From Candidatus Rhabdochlamydia sp. (GTDB lineage Bacteria; Chlamydiota; Chlamydiia; Chlamydiales; Rhabdochlamydiaceae), in the NCBI GenBank assembly GCA_030043815.1, contig JASHWX010000071.1, positions 1-9,671 of the forward strand: a DNA stretch of 9,671 nt. Direction: 5' to 3'. A program made the translations under genes and the position numbers. Position 1 is the stretch's first letter; each line of letters opens with the position of its first letter. Below, piece by piece: positions 1-6,446 of this stretch. The notes beneath the pieces were generated by a model. That model was not told the origin of the DNA. It ran no database searches and saw only the letters and a list, made by a program, of their open reading frames with translations.

Positions 1-1145
1 TGGGTCTTAAAAATCTCGCGATGGCGCAGTAAAAAACGGATGCCTCGGCAGCCTAAGACGGGGTTGGGCTCTTTTTGATCGCTGGTAAACAGCTCGGGAT
101 TTTTATCGCCGCCGACATCGAAGACGCGGATGACGACGGGCAAATTGCCGACCGTCTGGATCAAATTGAGATACGCTGCATACTGCTCTTCTTCAGAGGA
201 GATCAGCTGCCTGTGTTGAAAAAAGAGATACTCCGTCCGGAAGAGCCCTACCCCTTCCGCGCAAGTTTTAGAAAAATTTTCCAAATCACTGACATCGCCG
301 ATGTTTGCAAAGATCTGGATCGCGCATCCATCGATCGTCTCCGCCTCGTGCTGCATTTCTTTTTGAAGCAATTGCAATGAGGTTTTGAGGCATGTCTTGC
401 GCTGTTTGTATTTTTCTAACGTCGAGGGCATGGGATTGATGATGACGTCTCCATGCTGGCCGTCGACGATGACGCATCGGATGGGGAGCTCTTGCAATGC
501 CAAGACATCGACACTGGCGACAAACGGAATGCCTTTAGAGCGAGCGATCAGAGCCGCATGAGAATTGCCGCCTCCGGATTGAGTGACAAAGGCGCTCACA
601 CGCACCGTCTGAGCGATGGCGGTGTGTGAAGGGACAAGTTCTTGAGCGAATACGATTGAATTGAAAGGCACTTCCAGTAAAGAGGTGCCTTTTGCGGGCC
701 TTAAATGCCCCAGCACGCGCTTGGCAAGGTCCATGACGTCGACGAGCCGGTTTTGAAAAAAGCTGTCCGTCTTGCTCGAAAATCGCTTCTCGTAGTCAGT
801 GATCACAGAATGAAAGACCGATTCGGTGTTTTGCAGCATTTGGCGGATCTTTTCCTCCATGTGCACCGTCATGAGGGGATCATCGAGCATTTGAATGTGC
901 GTTTCAATGATCGTGGCGGCATCGGAGGAGGCTTCTTTGGCAAGGTCGGTGCGCAGCTGTTTTAAATCTTCGCGGCTCGAAAAAAGAGCGCTGCGGTAGC
1001 GCGCAATCTCATCGTCCACTTCTTTTAAACTGATGGGAAACGCGGGGATCTCTTCTTCAGAGGATTCGAGAAAAAAGGGCGCTCCAATCGCGATCCCTTC
1101 ACTGACGGAAAATCCTTTGATGATGAGTTCCTGTTGTTTTTCCAT
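1..1145 (-). CDS. ptsI: Phosphoenolpyruvate-protein phosphotransferase, PTS Enzyme I (partial, C-terminus outside window)
   Basis: Enzyme I takes phosphate from phosphoenolpyruvate and passes it to HPr in the cytoplasm, the first step of the PTS relay. Translating the minus strand from ATG at 1145 gives 381 uninterrupted residues to the window edge; E. coli EI has about 575, so roughly the last third is missing. The swivelling phosphohistidine domain carries GGGNSHAALIAR (191-202) with active-site His196. It has Asn where many EIs have Thr, which the family pattern as I know it allows. The PEP-binding barrel starts later, with GLFRTEYLF (300-308, Arg303), RVFDVGGDK (340-348, Arg340) and NPVLGCRGIR (361-370). 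The catalytic Cys and the metal ligands lie beyond the edge and cannot be checked. The start is supported by GGGGAG a few bases upstream. It is the last visible gene of the hprK-ptsH-ptsI operon, 2 nt after ptsH. Confidence 0.95.
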   Translation of the reverse strand, partial: MEKQQELIIKGFSVSEGIAIGAPFFLESSEEEIPAFPISLKEVDDEIARYRSALFSSREDLKQLRTDLAKEASSDAATIIETHIQMLDDPLMTVHMEEKIRQMLQNTESVFHSVITDYEKRFSSKTDSFFQNRLVDVMDLAKRVLGHLRPAKGTSLLEVPFNSIVFAQELVPSHTAIAQTVRVSAFVTQSGGGNSHAALIARSKGIPFVASVDVLALQELPIRCVIVDGQHGDVIINPMPSTLEKYKQRKTCLKTSLQLLQKEMQHEAETIDGCAIQIFANIGDVSDLENFSKTCAEGVGLFRTEYLFFQHRQLISSEEEQYAAYLNLIQTVGNLPVVIRVFDVGGDKNPELFTSDQKEPNPVLGCRGIRFLLRHREIFKT

Positions 1146-1147
1146 GC

Positions 1148-1414
1148 CTACTCCCCAAATTGGTTTTCGAAGGCCTCGACGATTTTCTGCATCGTCTCGC
1201 CGGCATCATCTCCCTCAACAACGACCGTGATCGACGAATTTTTTGTTGCCGCCAGCATGAGAATGCTCATGATGCTGCGCGCATTGATCGTTTCTTTTCG
1301 ATAAGTAAAAGTGACTAAAGAACGCGTCTCTTGGAGCAATTTCGCAATCACTGTCGCTGGGCGCGCATGGAGCCCTAGCGCATTTTTAATTCGGACTTTT
1401 CGCGTGAGTTTCAC
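1148..1414 (-). CDS. ptsH: Phosphocarrier protein HPr
   Basis: HPr is the small cytoplasmic phosphocarrier that accepts phosphate from Enzyme I. From the GTG at 1414 the product is 88 residues, the normal HPr size. The active-site histidine is His16 in NALGLHARPAT, and the regulatory serine is Ser47 in NARSIMSILML. The two are 31 residues apart, as His15 and Ser46 are in classical HPr, so both the EI site and the HprK site are kept. The reading frame stays open upstream to 1468, but that extension is arginine-rich, overlaps hprK and makes HPr too long. GTG 1414 has a purine-rich AGGAAAGGGG just upstream and puts the protein N-terminus in the usual place. The start lies 29 nt inside the end of hprK and the stop is 2 nt before ptsI, implying translational coupling. 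Confidence 0.95.
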   Translation of the reverse strand: MKLTRKVRIKNALGLHARPATVIAKLLQETRSLVTFTYRKETINARSIMSILMLAATKNSSITVVVEGDDAGETMQKIVEAFENQFGE

Positions 1415-2360
1415 GGACCCCTTTCCTCTCTTTCTGTTTTTTCGATATCGTCTCCAGCAATTTCGCATTAAATTCCTGTGCGGAATTAAGTCCCATTTCT
1501 TTTAAGCGATGATTGAGCACGATAGTCTCGATCAACAAGACCACATCGCGCCCCGGTTTGACCGGCAGCACATGATAGGGAATTTTCACTCCGAGAAGAT
1601 CGCAGTACTTCTCATCGAGCCCGATCCGATCGTAAAAACGCCGATCGTCCCACTCTTCGAGTTTGACGATGAGCTCTACGTTCTTGTAATCCCTCACGCA
1701 CACAGCGCCATAAATATGCGCGACATTGATGATCCCAATCCCGCGGATCTCCATTAAGTGGCGCGTCAATTCGGGCCCCGACCCCTCAAGATTCGACCCT
1801 TCGCGCAAGCGGATCTTCACGACATCGTCGGAAATCAGTCGGTGCCCCCGCTCAATCAATCCCAGCGCCGCCTCGCTTTTTCCGACAGAAGAATCTCCCT
1901 GAATGAGGATCCCCACCCCAAACGCTTCCACTAATGTGCCATGGCAGGTCATTGTCGGCGAAAATTCCTCATTGAGGAGCAATGTCAGTTTGCTGAGCAG
2001 TTGCATCGTCGTCGTGCTCGTTCTAAAGAGAGGAATCCCATCCTGCTCGCAGCACTGCACGAGTTCTTTAACCGGCTGTAATTTCCCTGCGACGATGACT
2101 GCAGGTGTAACGGGCGTGAGGATCGGGCGCAATCTTTCGATGCGCACCCCTTTAGCAAGATCTTTTAGATACGCAGTCTCGTGGTTCCCAAAAATGAGGA
2201 TGCGCTCTCTGACATAGTTTTTTAAATACCCGGACAAGCTCAAGCCCGGACGATGCACTTCTGGGACCTTGATCGGCCGCTTCAATCCGCTCTTGCCAGC
2301 GATGAGCTGCAGAGCGAGATTCACCCCGTTTTTGTCTAAGAGATCTTGAACTGTGTACAT
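1386..2360 (-). CDS. hprK: HPr kinase/phosphorylase
   Basis: HprK/P phosphorylates HPr on a serine with ATP or pyrophosphate and can reverse the reaction, linking metabolic state to PTS activity. The 324-residue product has the usual family length. The N-terminal domain covers about 1-130 (MYTVQDLLDK at the start). The conserved CHG is at 139-141. The P-loop GDSSVGKS spans 155-162, followed by RGHRLISDD (171-179). The HprK signature MEIRGIGIINV is at 203-213, and VKPGRDVVLLIE (267-278) matches the C-terminal region. No key residue appears lost. It is the first gene of the hprK-ptsH-ptsI operon, transcribed away from ndh. The ATG at 2360 gives the family-like N-terminus, but the only strong Shine-Dalgarno match (2379-2386) is 18 nt upstream. 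An in-frame ATT at 2372 is better spaced and would add four residues. Confidence 0.96.
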   Translation of the reverse strand: MYTVQDLLDKNGVNLALQLIAGKSGLKRPIKVPEVHRPGLSLSGYLKNYVRERILIFGNHETAYLKDLAKGVRIERLRPILTPVTPAVIVAGKLQPVKELVQCCEQDGIPLFRTSTTTMQLLSKLTLLLNEEFSPTMTCHGTLVEAFGVGILIQGDSSVGKSEAALGLIERGHRLISDDVVKIRLREGSNLEGSGPELTRHLMEIRGIGIINVAHIYGAVCVRDYKNVELIVKLEEWDDRRFYDRIGLDEKYCDLLGVKIPYHVLPVKPGRDVVLLIETIVLNHRLKEMGLNSAQEFNAKLLETISKKQKERKGVRETHAKSPN

Positions 2361-2439
2361 AAAGTTCCGAATATTTTACTCCTCTCAATGACTTAAGTTC
2401 AAGAAAAACAGAGTTGCATTTAAATCACATTTGGAAAAA
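2361..2439. other. Divergent intergenic region between hprK and ndh
   Basis: This 79-bp AT-rich gap must hold the start signals for both the minus-strand pts operon and the plus-strand ndh, unless they lie inside genes. On the plus strand TTTAAA at 2419-2424 with TTCAAG at 2398-2403 (16 bp spacing) is a poor sigma-70 match (4/6 and 3/6). I see no convincing operator or riboswitch. The only strong local signal is the GAGAGGAG on the minus strand at 2379-2386. Confidence 0.5.
2379..2386 (-). promoter_or_regulatory. Strong Shine-Dalgarno match upstream of hprK, unusually spaced
   Basis: The minus strand reads GAGAGGAG here, a very good match to the anti-SD of 16S rRNA. It lies 18 nt before the hprK ATG at 2360, too far for normal use, but 6 nt before an in-frame ATT at 2372-2370. 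It is either a ribosome site for an ATT start or a chance purine stretch in the leader. Confidence 0.4.
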
Positions 2440-3783
2440 ATGCTTAAGAGTATGGCATACACAAAAGTCGCGATCATCGGAGGCGGATTCGGGGGCTTAA
2501 ATCTCGCCAAATCCCTGAACAAAGCAAAACTCGATGTCCTTCTCATCGATAAGACCAACCATCATCTCTTCCAGCCGCTGCTCTACGAAGTTGCGACAGC
2601 CGCCTTATCGCCTGGAGACATCGCCACCCCGCTCCGTGAAATTTTGCGCCATCAAGAAAATACAACGGTGATCATGGGCGAGGTGACCCATATCGACACA
2701 GCGCGTAAACAGCTCACCATCGCTAATGGCGACCTCTTCCACTATGATTATCTCGTGATTGCGATTGGCGCGCGCCATTCCTATTTTGGCAAAGATGAAT
2801 GGGAAGCGTACGCTCCCGGCTTAAAGACCATTAACGATGCCCTCAAGATCAGAGAACAGGTGTTGATCTCTTTTGAAAAAGCGGAGAGGCTTGACAGCAT
2901 TTCTGAAGCATCTAAATATTTGAACTTTGTCTTGATCGGCGGCGGCCCTACAGGTGTAGAGATGGCAGGGGCAATTGCAGAGATCGCCAATAAGACGATG
3001 TTTAAAAATTTCCGCAGAATAAAACCTGAAAAATCGAAAATCTACCTCATCGAGGCCCTTCCCAACATCCTTCCTGTCTATCCTGAAAAGCTCGCCAATC
3101 GGGCCAAGAGGGATTTAGAAGAGATGGGAGTCAAAGTCATCACCGGAAAAAAAGTGACAGAGATCAATGAAGACGGCGTGAGAATCGATGACATGTTCAT
3201 TGAATCGAAAAATGTCATCTGGGCCGCCGGAAACCAAGTCTCTGGGCTCTTGAAAACGCTGAATGTGCCGCTCGACCGCGCAGGAAGGGTCATCGTCGGC
3301 CCCGACCTCAGCATTCCGGGCCATCCCGATGTGTTTGTGATCGGCGATGCTGCCTCAGCCTCCTCAAAAGAAGGCAAACCTCTCCCTGGAATCGCTCCCG
3401 TTGCCATCCAAGAAGCGCGCTATGTTTCAAAAATCATTAAAGAAAACATCCCCCACGATAAGCGCAAGCCCTTTTCCTATTTTGACAAAGGCAGTATGGC
3501 GACAATCGGCAAAGCCAAAGCCATCGTCATGAAAGGCAAACTGCAATTGACGGGTTTTTTAGCTTGGCTGATCTGGGCATTTATCCACATTGTCTATTTG
3601 ATCGGCTTCCGCAGCCGCCTCGTCGTGATGATGGAATGGGGCGTGACGATGTTCACGGGCGAGCGCGGCGTTCGGCTCATCAACCGTCCCATCGATCAAG
3701 AGATCCCCAAAAAAGATGGGACCAACGCAAAGACGCAGGGGAGCAATGACGCGGAGAAAAATGAAAACAGAAATGATTTATAA
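2440..3783 (+). CDS. ndh: Type II NADH:quinone oxidoreductase (NDH-2 family, FAD-dependent)
   Basis: This is a single-subunit NADH dehydrogenase that passes electrons from NADH through FAD to membrane quinone without pumping protons. From ATG 2440 it has 447 residues, normal for NDH-2. The FAD Rossmann motif GGGFGG is at 14-19, followed by NHHLFQPLLYEVATAALSPG (40-59), typical of the family. The NADH Rossmann motif GGGPTG is at 167-172, and the second FAD motif VFVIGDAA spans 298-305. A hydrophobic stretch near 370-390 and an EWGVTMFTGERGVRLI tail (399-414) form the membrane-anchoring end. The start is uncertain: TTG 2431 and ATG 2452 are also in frame, and 2440 is chosen because GGA lies about 5 nt upstream. 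The last 18 or so residues are hydrophilic, unlike the family, and are encoded by an inverted repeat, so they probably do not belong to the ancestral protein. Confidence 0.94.
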   Translation: MLKSMAYTKVAIIGGGFGGLNLAKSLNKAKLDVLLIDKTNHHLFQPLLYEVATAALSPGDIATPLREILRHQENTTVIMGEVTHIDTARKQLTIANGDLFHYDYLVIAIGARHSYFGKDEWEAYAPGLKTINDALKIREQVLISFEKAERLDSISEASKYLNFVLIGGGPTGVEMAGAIAEIANKTMFKNFRRIKPEKSKIYLIEALPNILPVYPEKLANRAKRDLEEMGVKVITGKKVTEINEDGVRIDDMFIESKNVIWAAGNQVSGLLKTLNVPLDRAGRVIVGPDLSIPGHPDVFVIGDAASASSKEGKPLPGIAPVAIQEARYVSKIIKENIPHDKRKPFSYFDKGSMATIGKAKAIVMKGKLQLTGFLAWLIWAFIHIVYLIGFRSRLVVMMEWGVTMFTGERGVRLINRPIDQEIPKKDGTNAKTQGSNDAEKNENRNDL

Positions 3784-3818
3784 ATCTTTGCGTCTTAGCG
3801 GCTCTGCGTCTTTGCGTT
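3724..3818. repeat. Imperfect inverted repeat of 16-nt units spanning the end of ndh
   Basis: AACGCAAAGACGCAG at 3724-3738 is the exact reverse complement of CTGCGTCTTTGCGTT at 3804-3818. The similarity extends inward to arms of 33 nt (3724-3756 and 3786-3818) with about 25 of 33 positions matching. The right arm is itself two tandem 16-nt units, 3786-3801 and 3802-3817, with 13 of 16 matches and a consensus near CTTTGCGTCTTTGCGT. The ndh stop codon (3781-3783) is inside the 29-nt AT-rich centre. The left arm is translated as NAKTQGSNDAE at the C-terminus of NDH-2. I recall similar AACGCAAAGACGC-type repeats scattered in unrelated bacterial genomes, but cannot test that here. Confidence 0.85.
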
Positions 3819-3824
3819 TTTTTT
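3724..3824 (+). terminator. Probable intrinsic terminator after ndh
   Basis: The 15-bp perfect outer stem of the inverted repeat is followed directly by eight T (3817-3824), the shape of a rho-independent terminator. The distance between the outer arms (65 nt) is large, but an inner stem such as GACGC 3748-3752 with GCGTC 3790-3794 can close it. The hairpin overlaps the end of the ndh coding region, so ribosomes would compete with folding. It would separate ndh from comEC. Confidence 0.5.
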
Positions 3825-3857
3825 CTCATAATTTTTCTTCTTAATTACTGACTTTAG

Positions 3858-5348
3858 ATGCATATCGTCACTTTCTTTGAAAAAAATCCCGCCTTGTTCC
3901 TCGGCTTGAGCTTGCTCCTCGGAACAGCCGCCGCCTTTCACTTCCATTGGCTTCTGCTGATTCTCTTTGCAGCACTATGTGTCTTGCGGCAAAGTAAAAA
4001 CTGGGCCCTCGCCGCACTTCTCTGTTTCTTCGGCGCGTATTTTTCTTCTCCCATCCGCTATCCCAAAATCACTTTGCCCCAGGAAAAGATCGCAGGCAAA
4101 GGGGTTTTTCATATCGATCAAATCAAGGTCCAAAGTTCTCCCTTCCACCGCTCGCTCCTGTACAAGGGCACCCTCAAGCGCTTTGAAAGCGGCGACGGAA
4201 CAATTTACAAGGACCTGCCCTGCAATATTTACCTCCCGCTTTTTGGGAAGCGCCCGCCGGGAAATGCTGACTACATCATCGCAGGGCATCTGATCCAAAA
4301 AGATGAATATGCCTTCGTTCTTAAACCCGAAAAGAAAAAATCTTGGGACCCGGTCTCTTCCTCCTCATTTAACATGGCAGAATGGAGATACAAAGCCAAA
4401 CGCGCCGTCTCCGATCATCTCAAAAAAGAAATCTCCGATCCTCAAGCCCGCACTTTTTTAACAGCGCTTGCCATAGGGGAAATCGACGAGCGCATCTTGA
4501 GCTTGGAATTTGGAAAAGTCGGGGTGCAGCACATTCTCGCTATTTCAGGATTCCATTTCGCCCTTGCCGCCCTATTCTTGAATTTTCTATTCCGCCTCGC
4601 CTTCCCTTGGAAAATCAGCCTTGTTCTATTGATTGCATCGCTGACCCTCTATTACGTATTTTTAGGAAATGCCCCTTCGATCCAAAGGGCCTATATTGCC
4701 ATTTGCCTTGTCTCTTGCGGCCAACTCTTCGGAATGCGCACAAGCGGCTTAAATGCCATCGGTGTCGGATTGATCATTGAACTGCTCACGAACCCAATTG
4801 TCGTCACGCAGCTCAGCTTCCAGTTGACATTTCTGTGCACGCTTGCCGTTTTATTGTTCTATCCTCTGATGCACCGCGCATTGGCATGGGTCATGCCCGA
4901 ACGTTCATATGCTCAAGTAATGTCCATGAACGCCATCGATAAGCACGGATACTTGCTCTCTGTTCTTATCCGCCGTGCGCTAGCCCTTAACTTCGCCGTT
5001 CATTTTCTCTCGTTTCCTGTCCTCTTACATCTTTTCCACAAGTTTTCTATTTTAAGCCTCGCCTACAATCTCTTTTTCCCTTTTTGCGTCTCGATTGCGA
5101 TGATGCTGCTCTTCGCGGCGCTCTTTCTCACTCCCCTCTTTCCCTTTTTTAGCCATATTGTCCATGCGCTCAATACGCACTTGACCTCCAGCATGCTCAC
5201 ACTGACATCCAACCCGCCTGCATTTTTAGATTTTGCCGTCCGCTCCAAACAGATTTCATTCCCATGCGTCCTCCTCTTCCTCTCTATCAGCTTTCTCTTT
5301 GGAGTCATCATGTATGAAAGAGAAGAGCTTGAAAAAAATGTCGTATAA
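3858..5348 (+). CDS. comEC: ComEC/Rec2-type DNA uptake channel protein, without metallo-beta-lactamase domain
   Basis: ComEC forms the inner-membrane channel through which single-stranded DNA enters competent cells. The 496-residue product has N-terminal hydrophobic segments (about 10-62), then a soluble stretch (about 75-165) where ComEC proteins carry an OB-like domain. The Competence domain follows, with ALAIGEID (203-210), HILAISGFHF (225-234), NAPSIQRAYIAI (271-282) and LSFQLTFLCTLAVLLFY (319-335) matching its conserved blocks, and further hydrophobic segments run to the end. Bacillus ComEC, about 780 residues, has a C-terminal metallo-beta-lactamase domain that is absent here. From memory, chlamydial ComEC-like proteins are of this short type, so this need not be a truncation. 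ATG 3858 is the first start in frame; I see no good Shine-Dalgarno. Whether it imports DNA in this organism is inference. Confidence 0.88.
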   Translation: MHIVTFFEKNPALFLGLSLLLGTAAAFHFHWLLLILFAALCVLRQSKNWALAALLCFFGAYFSSPIRYPKITLPQEKIAGKGVFHIDQIKVQSSPFHRSLLYKGTLKRFESGDGTIYKDLPCNIYLPLFGKRPPGNADYIIAGHLIQKDEYAFVLKPEKKKSWDPVSSSSFNMAEWRYKAKRAVSDHLKKEISDPQARTFLTALAIGEIDERILSLEFGKVGVQHILAISGFHFALAALFLNFLFRLAFPWKISLVLLIASLTLYYVFLGNAPSIQRAYIAICLVSCGQLFGMRTSGLNAIGVGLIIELLTNPIVVTQLSFQLTFLCTLAVLLFYPLMHRALAWVMPERSYAQVMSMNAIDKHGYLLSVLIRRALALNFAVHFLSFPVLLHLFHKFSILSLAYNLFFPFCVSIAMMLLFAALFLTPLFPFFSHIVHALNTHLTSSMLTLTSNPPAFLDFAVRSKQISFPCVLLFLSISFLFGVIMYEREELEKNVV

Positions 5349-5373
5349 CTCGATGATCATCTTTCAATTTTAT

Positions 5374-5379
5374 CAGGAG
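5374..5379 (+). promoter_or_regulatory. Ribosome binding site of the first outer membrane protein gene
   Basis: CAGGAG lies 5 nt before the ATG at 5385. It is among the best Shine-Dalgarno matches in the window and fixes the start, which fits a highly expressed envelope protein. Confidence 0.75.
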
Positions 5380-5384
5380 CCGCT

Positions 5385-6446
5385 ATGCAAAAACGTCTAC
5401 TCGCTACTACATGTGTTTTAGCGACGCTCTCCACTCTATGCGCGGATGATCTGCCCCCTTCCTCTCAAGGAAGAGAAGCGATCGGAATGGTCAACCCGTC
5501 CAGCCGATTCCAAGTTGAAAATGGCTGGAATATGTTTCTCAACATAGAGTTCCTTTGGTGGGTGGCAAAGCCCGACGGCCTCTATTATGCCCAGAGCGGA
5601 TACACGCATATCCCCACGACCGCCATCCCTCCGACCGGCGTGCCTGATTTCAACGGACACCTGGAAAAAGTGACGCCTAACTGGACTCCCGGGTTCCGCA
5701 TCGGCCTTGGCGGCAATATGGAATACGATGAATGGGACATCTTCCTCAATTGGACTTGGTTTAAATCGACGGGGCGCGATTCCAGTCACGGATTCTTGCT
5801 CGTCCTATGGGGACACCCCGATATAGATACCCCTACAAGCAGCGCCAATGGGGCCCTTTCTGCCACAGCGAAATATCATCTCCAGCTCGACACGGTGGAT
5901 TTAGAGATGGGACGGTCCTTTTGGGTCGGCAAATACTTTTCACTCAGGCCTTTCATCTGCGCACGCGGAGCCTGGATCCATCAGAATTTTGGAGCAAAGT
6001 ATCATCTGGCAACAACGCCGATGACCCACTCCAAATTCATCGCGCATTCGATTTTCGAAGGAGGCGGAGTGCGCGCGGGCTTCGACGCTCGTTTTTCTTT
6101 GCTTGGCGGATGGAGTTTTTATGGGCTTGCTTCAGCCTCGATGCTGTACGGACACTACGATTGCTTTTACCGTGGAAAATGGGAATCGAAAACAATCGCA
6201 ACCACCCATGACGGATTTCATCGAGCTGCCTCGTCAGGGCAACTTGCCTTGGGCGTGCGCTGGGACACCTATGTGCATCGAGACCGCTACCACTTCGGCC
6301 TTTATGCCGGATGGGAACAAAACATCTGGTTCGGCTTAAATAAAATGAATCACTGGATCGGCAAGTACATCGATGGCAATTTGCAGCAGATGACCGGCAA
6401 TTTAAATTTGCAAGGGGGCACCTTTGGCGTCCGATTTGACTACTAA
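5385..6446 (+). CDS. Lpg1974-family (MOMP-like) outer membrane beta-barrel protein, first of a tandem pair
   Basis: This is a likely porin of the outer membrane. The 353-residue product begins with a signal peptide: MQKR, a hydrophobic core, and probable signal peptidase I cleavage after LCA (about residue 20). The mature part is rich in aromatic residues and glycine in alternating patterns typical of beta-strands. It contains FLWWVAKPDGLYYAQSGY, which matches the Lpg1974/Legionella OMP family block (tryptophan, DGL-YA, G), then GFRIGLGGN, a WTWF segment, YFSLRPF and YAGWEQNIWFG. The last residues are RFDY, ending in an aromatic residue as expected for BAM-inserted barrels. Families of such MOMP-like proteins are known from Waddlia and related chlamydiae. 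The next gene is a clear paralogue that overlaps its 3' end, so the two are probably co-expressed. Substrate specificity cannot be read from the sequence. Confidence 0.88.
   Translation: MQKRLLATTCVLATLSTLCADDLPPSSQGREAIGMVNPSSRFQVENGWNMFLNIEFLWWVAKPDGLYYAQSGYTHIPTTAIPPTGVPDFNGHLEKVTPNWTPGFRIGLGGNMEYDEWDIFLNWTWFKSTGRDSSHGFLLVLWGHPDIDTPTSSANGALSATAKYHLQLDTVDLEMGRSFWVGKYFSLRPFICARGAWIHQNFGAKYHLATTPMTHSKFIAHSIFEGGGVRAGFDARFSLLGGWSFYGLASASMLYGHYDCFYRGKWESKTIATTHDGFHRAASSGQLALGVRWDTYVHRDRYHFGLYAGWEQNIWFGLNKMNHWIGKYIDGNLQQMTGNLNLQGGTFGVRFDY
6412..6418 (+). promoter_or_regulatory. Ribosome binding site deciding a TTG start
   Basis: AAGGGGG ends 5 nt before TTG 6424 and lies within the coding end of the first outer membrane protein gene. 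It favours TTG 6424 over TTG 6436, which would be 17 nt away. Confidence 0.55.

Noticed and set aside
75..1230. Plus-strand open frames opposite ptsI
   Set aside because: The minus strand encodes a continuous Enzyme I with its catalytic motifs; the plus-strand frames show no recognisable family and are shadows.
1415..1468. Upstream extension of HPr to an ATG at 1468
   Set aside because: The extra 18 residues are arginine-rich, overlap hprK and exceed the usual HPr size; GTG 1414 puts His16 in the normal place.
2345..2403. CTTGAAC (2345-2351) and GTTCAAG (2397-2403) as an operator-like inverted repeat
   Set aside because: The arms are only 7 nt, 45 nt apart, and one lies inside hprK; expected by chance.
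5344..5349. TATAAC as a -10 box for the porin pair
   Set aside because: It is a good hexamer and well placed relative to ATG 5385, but there is no -35-like sequence at 16-18 bp upstream; too weak to annotate.
5385..5460. Lipoprotein signal in the first porin (Cys near residue 19)
   Set aside because: The residues before the Cys (S-T-L) do not fit a lipobox; a signal peptidase I site after LCA is more likely.
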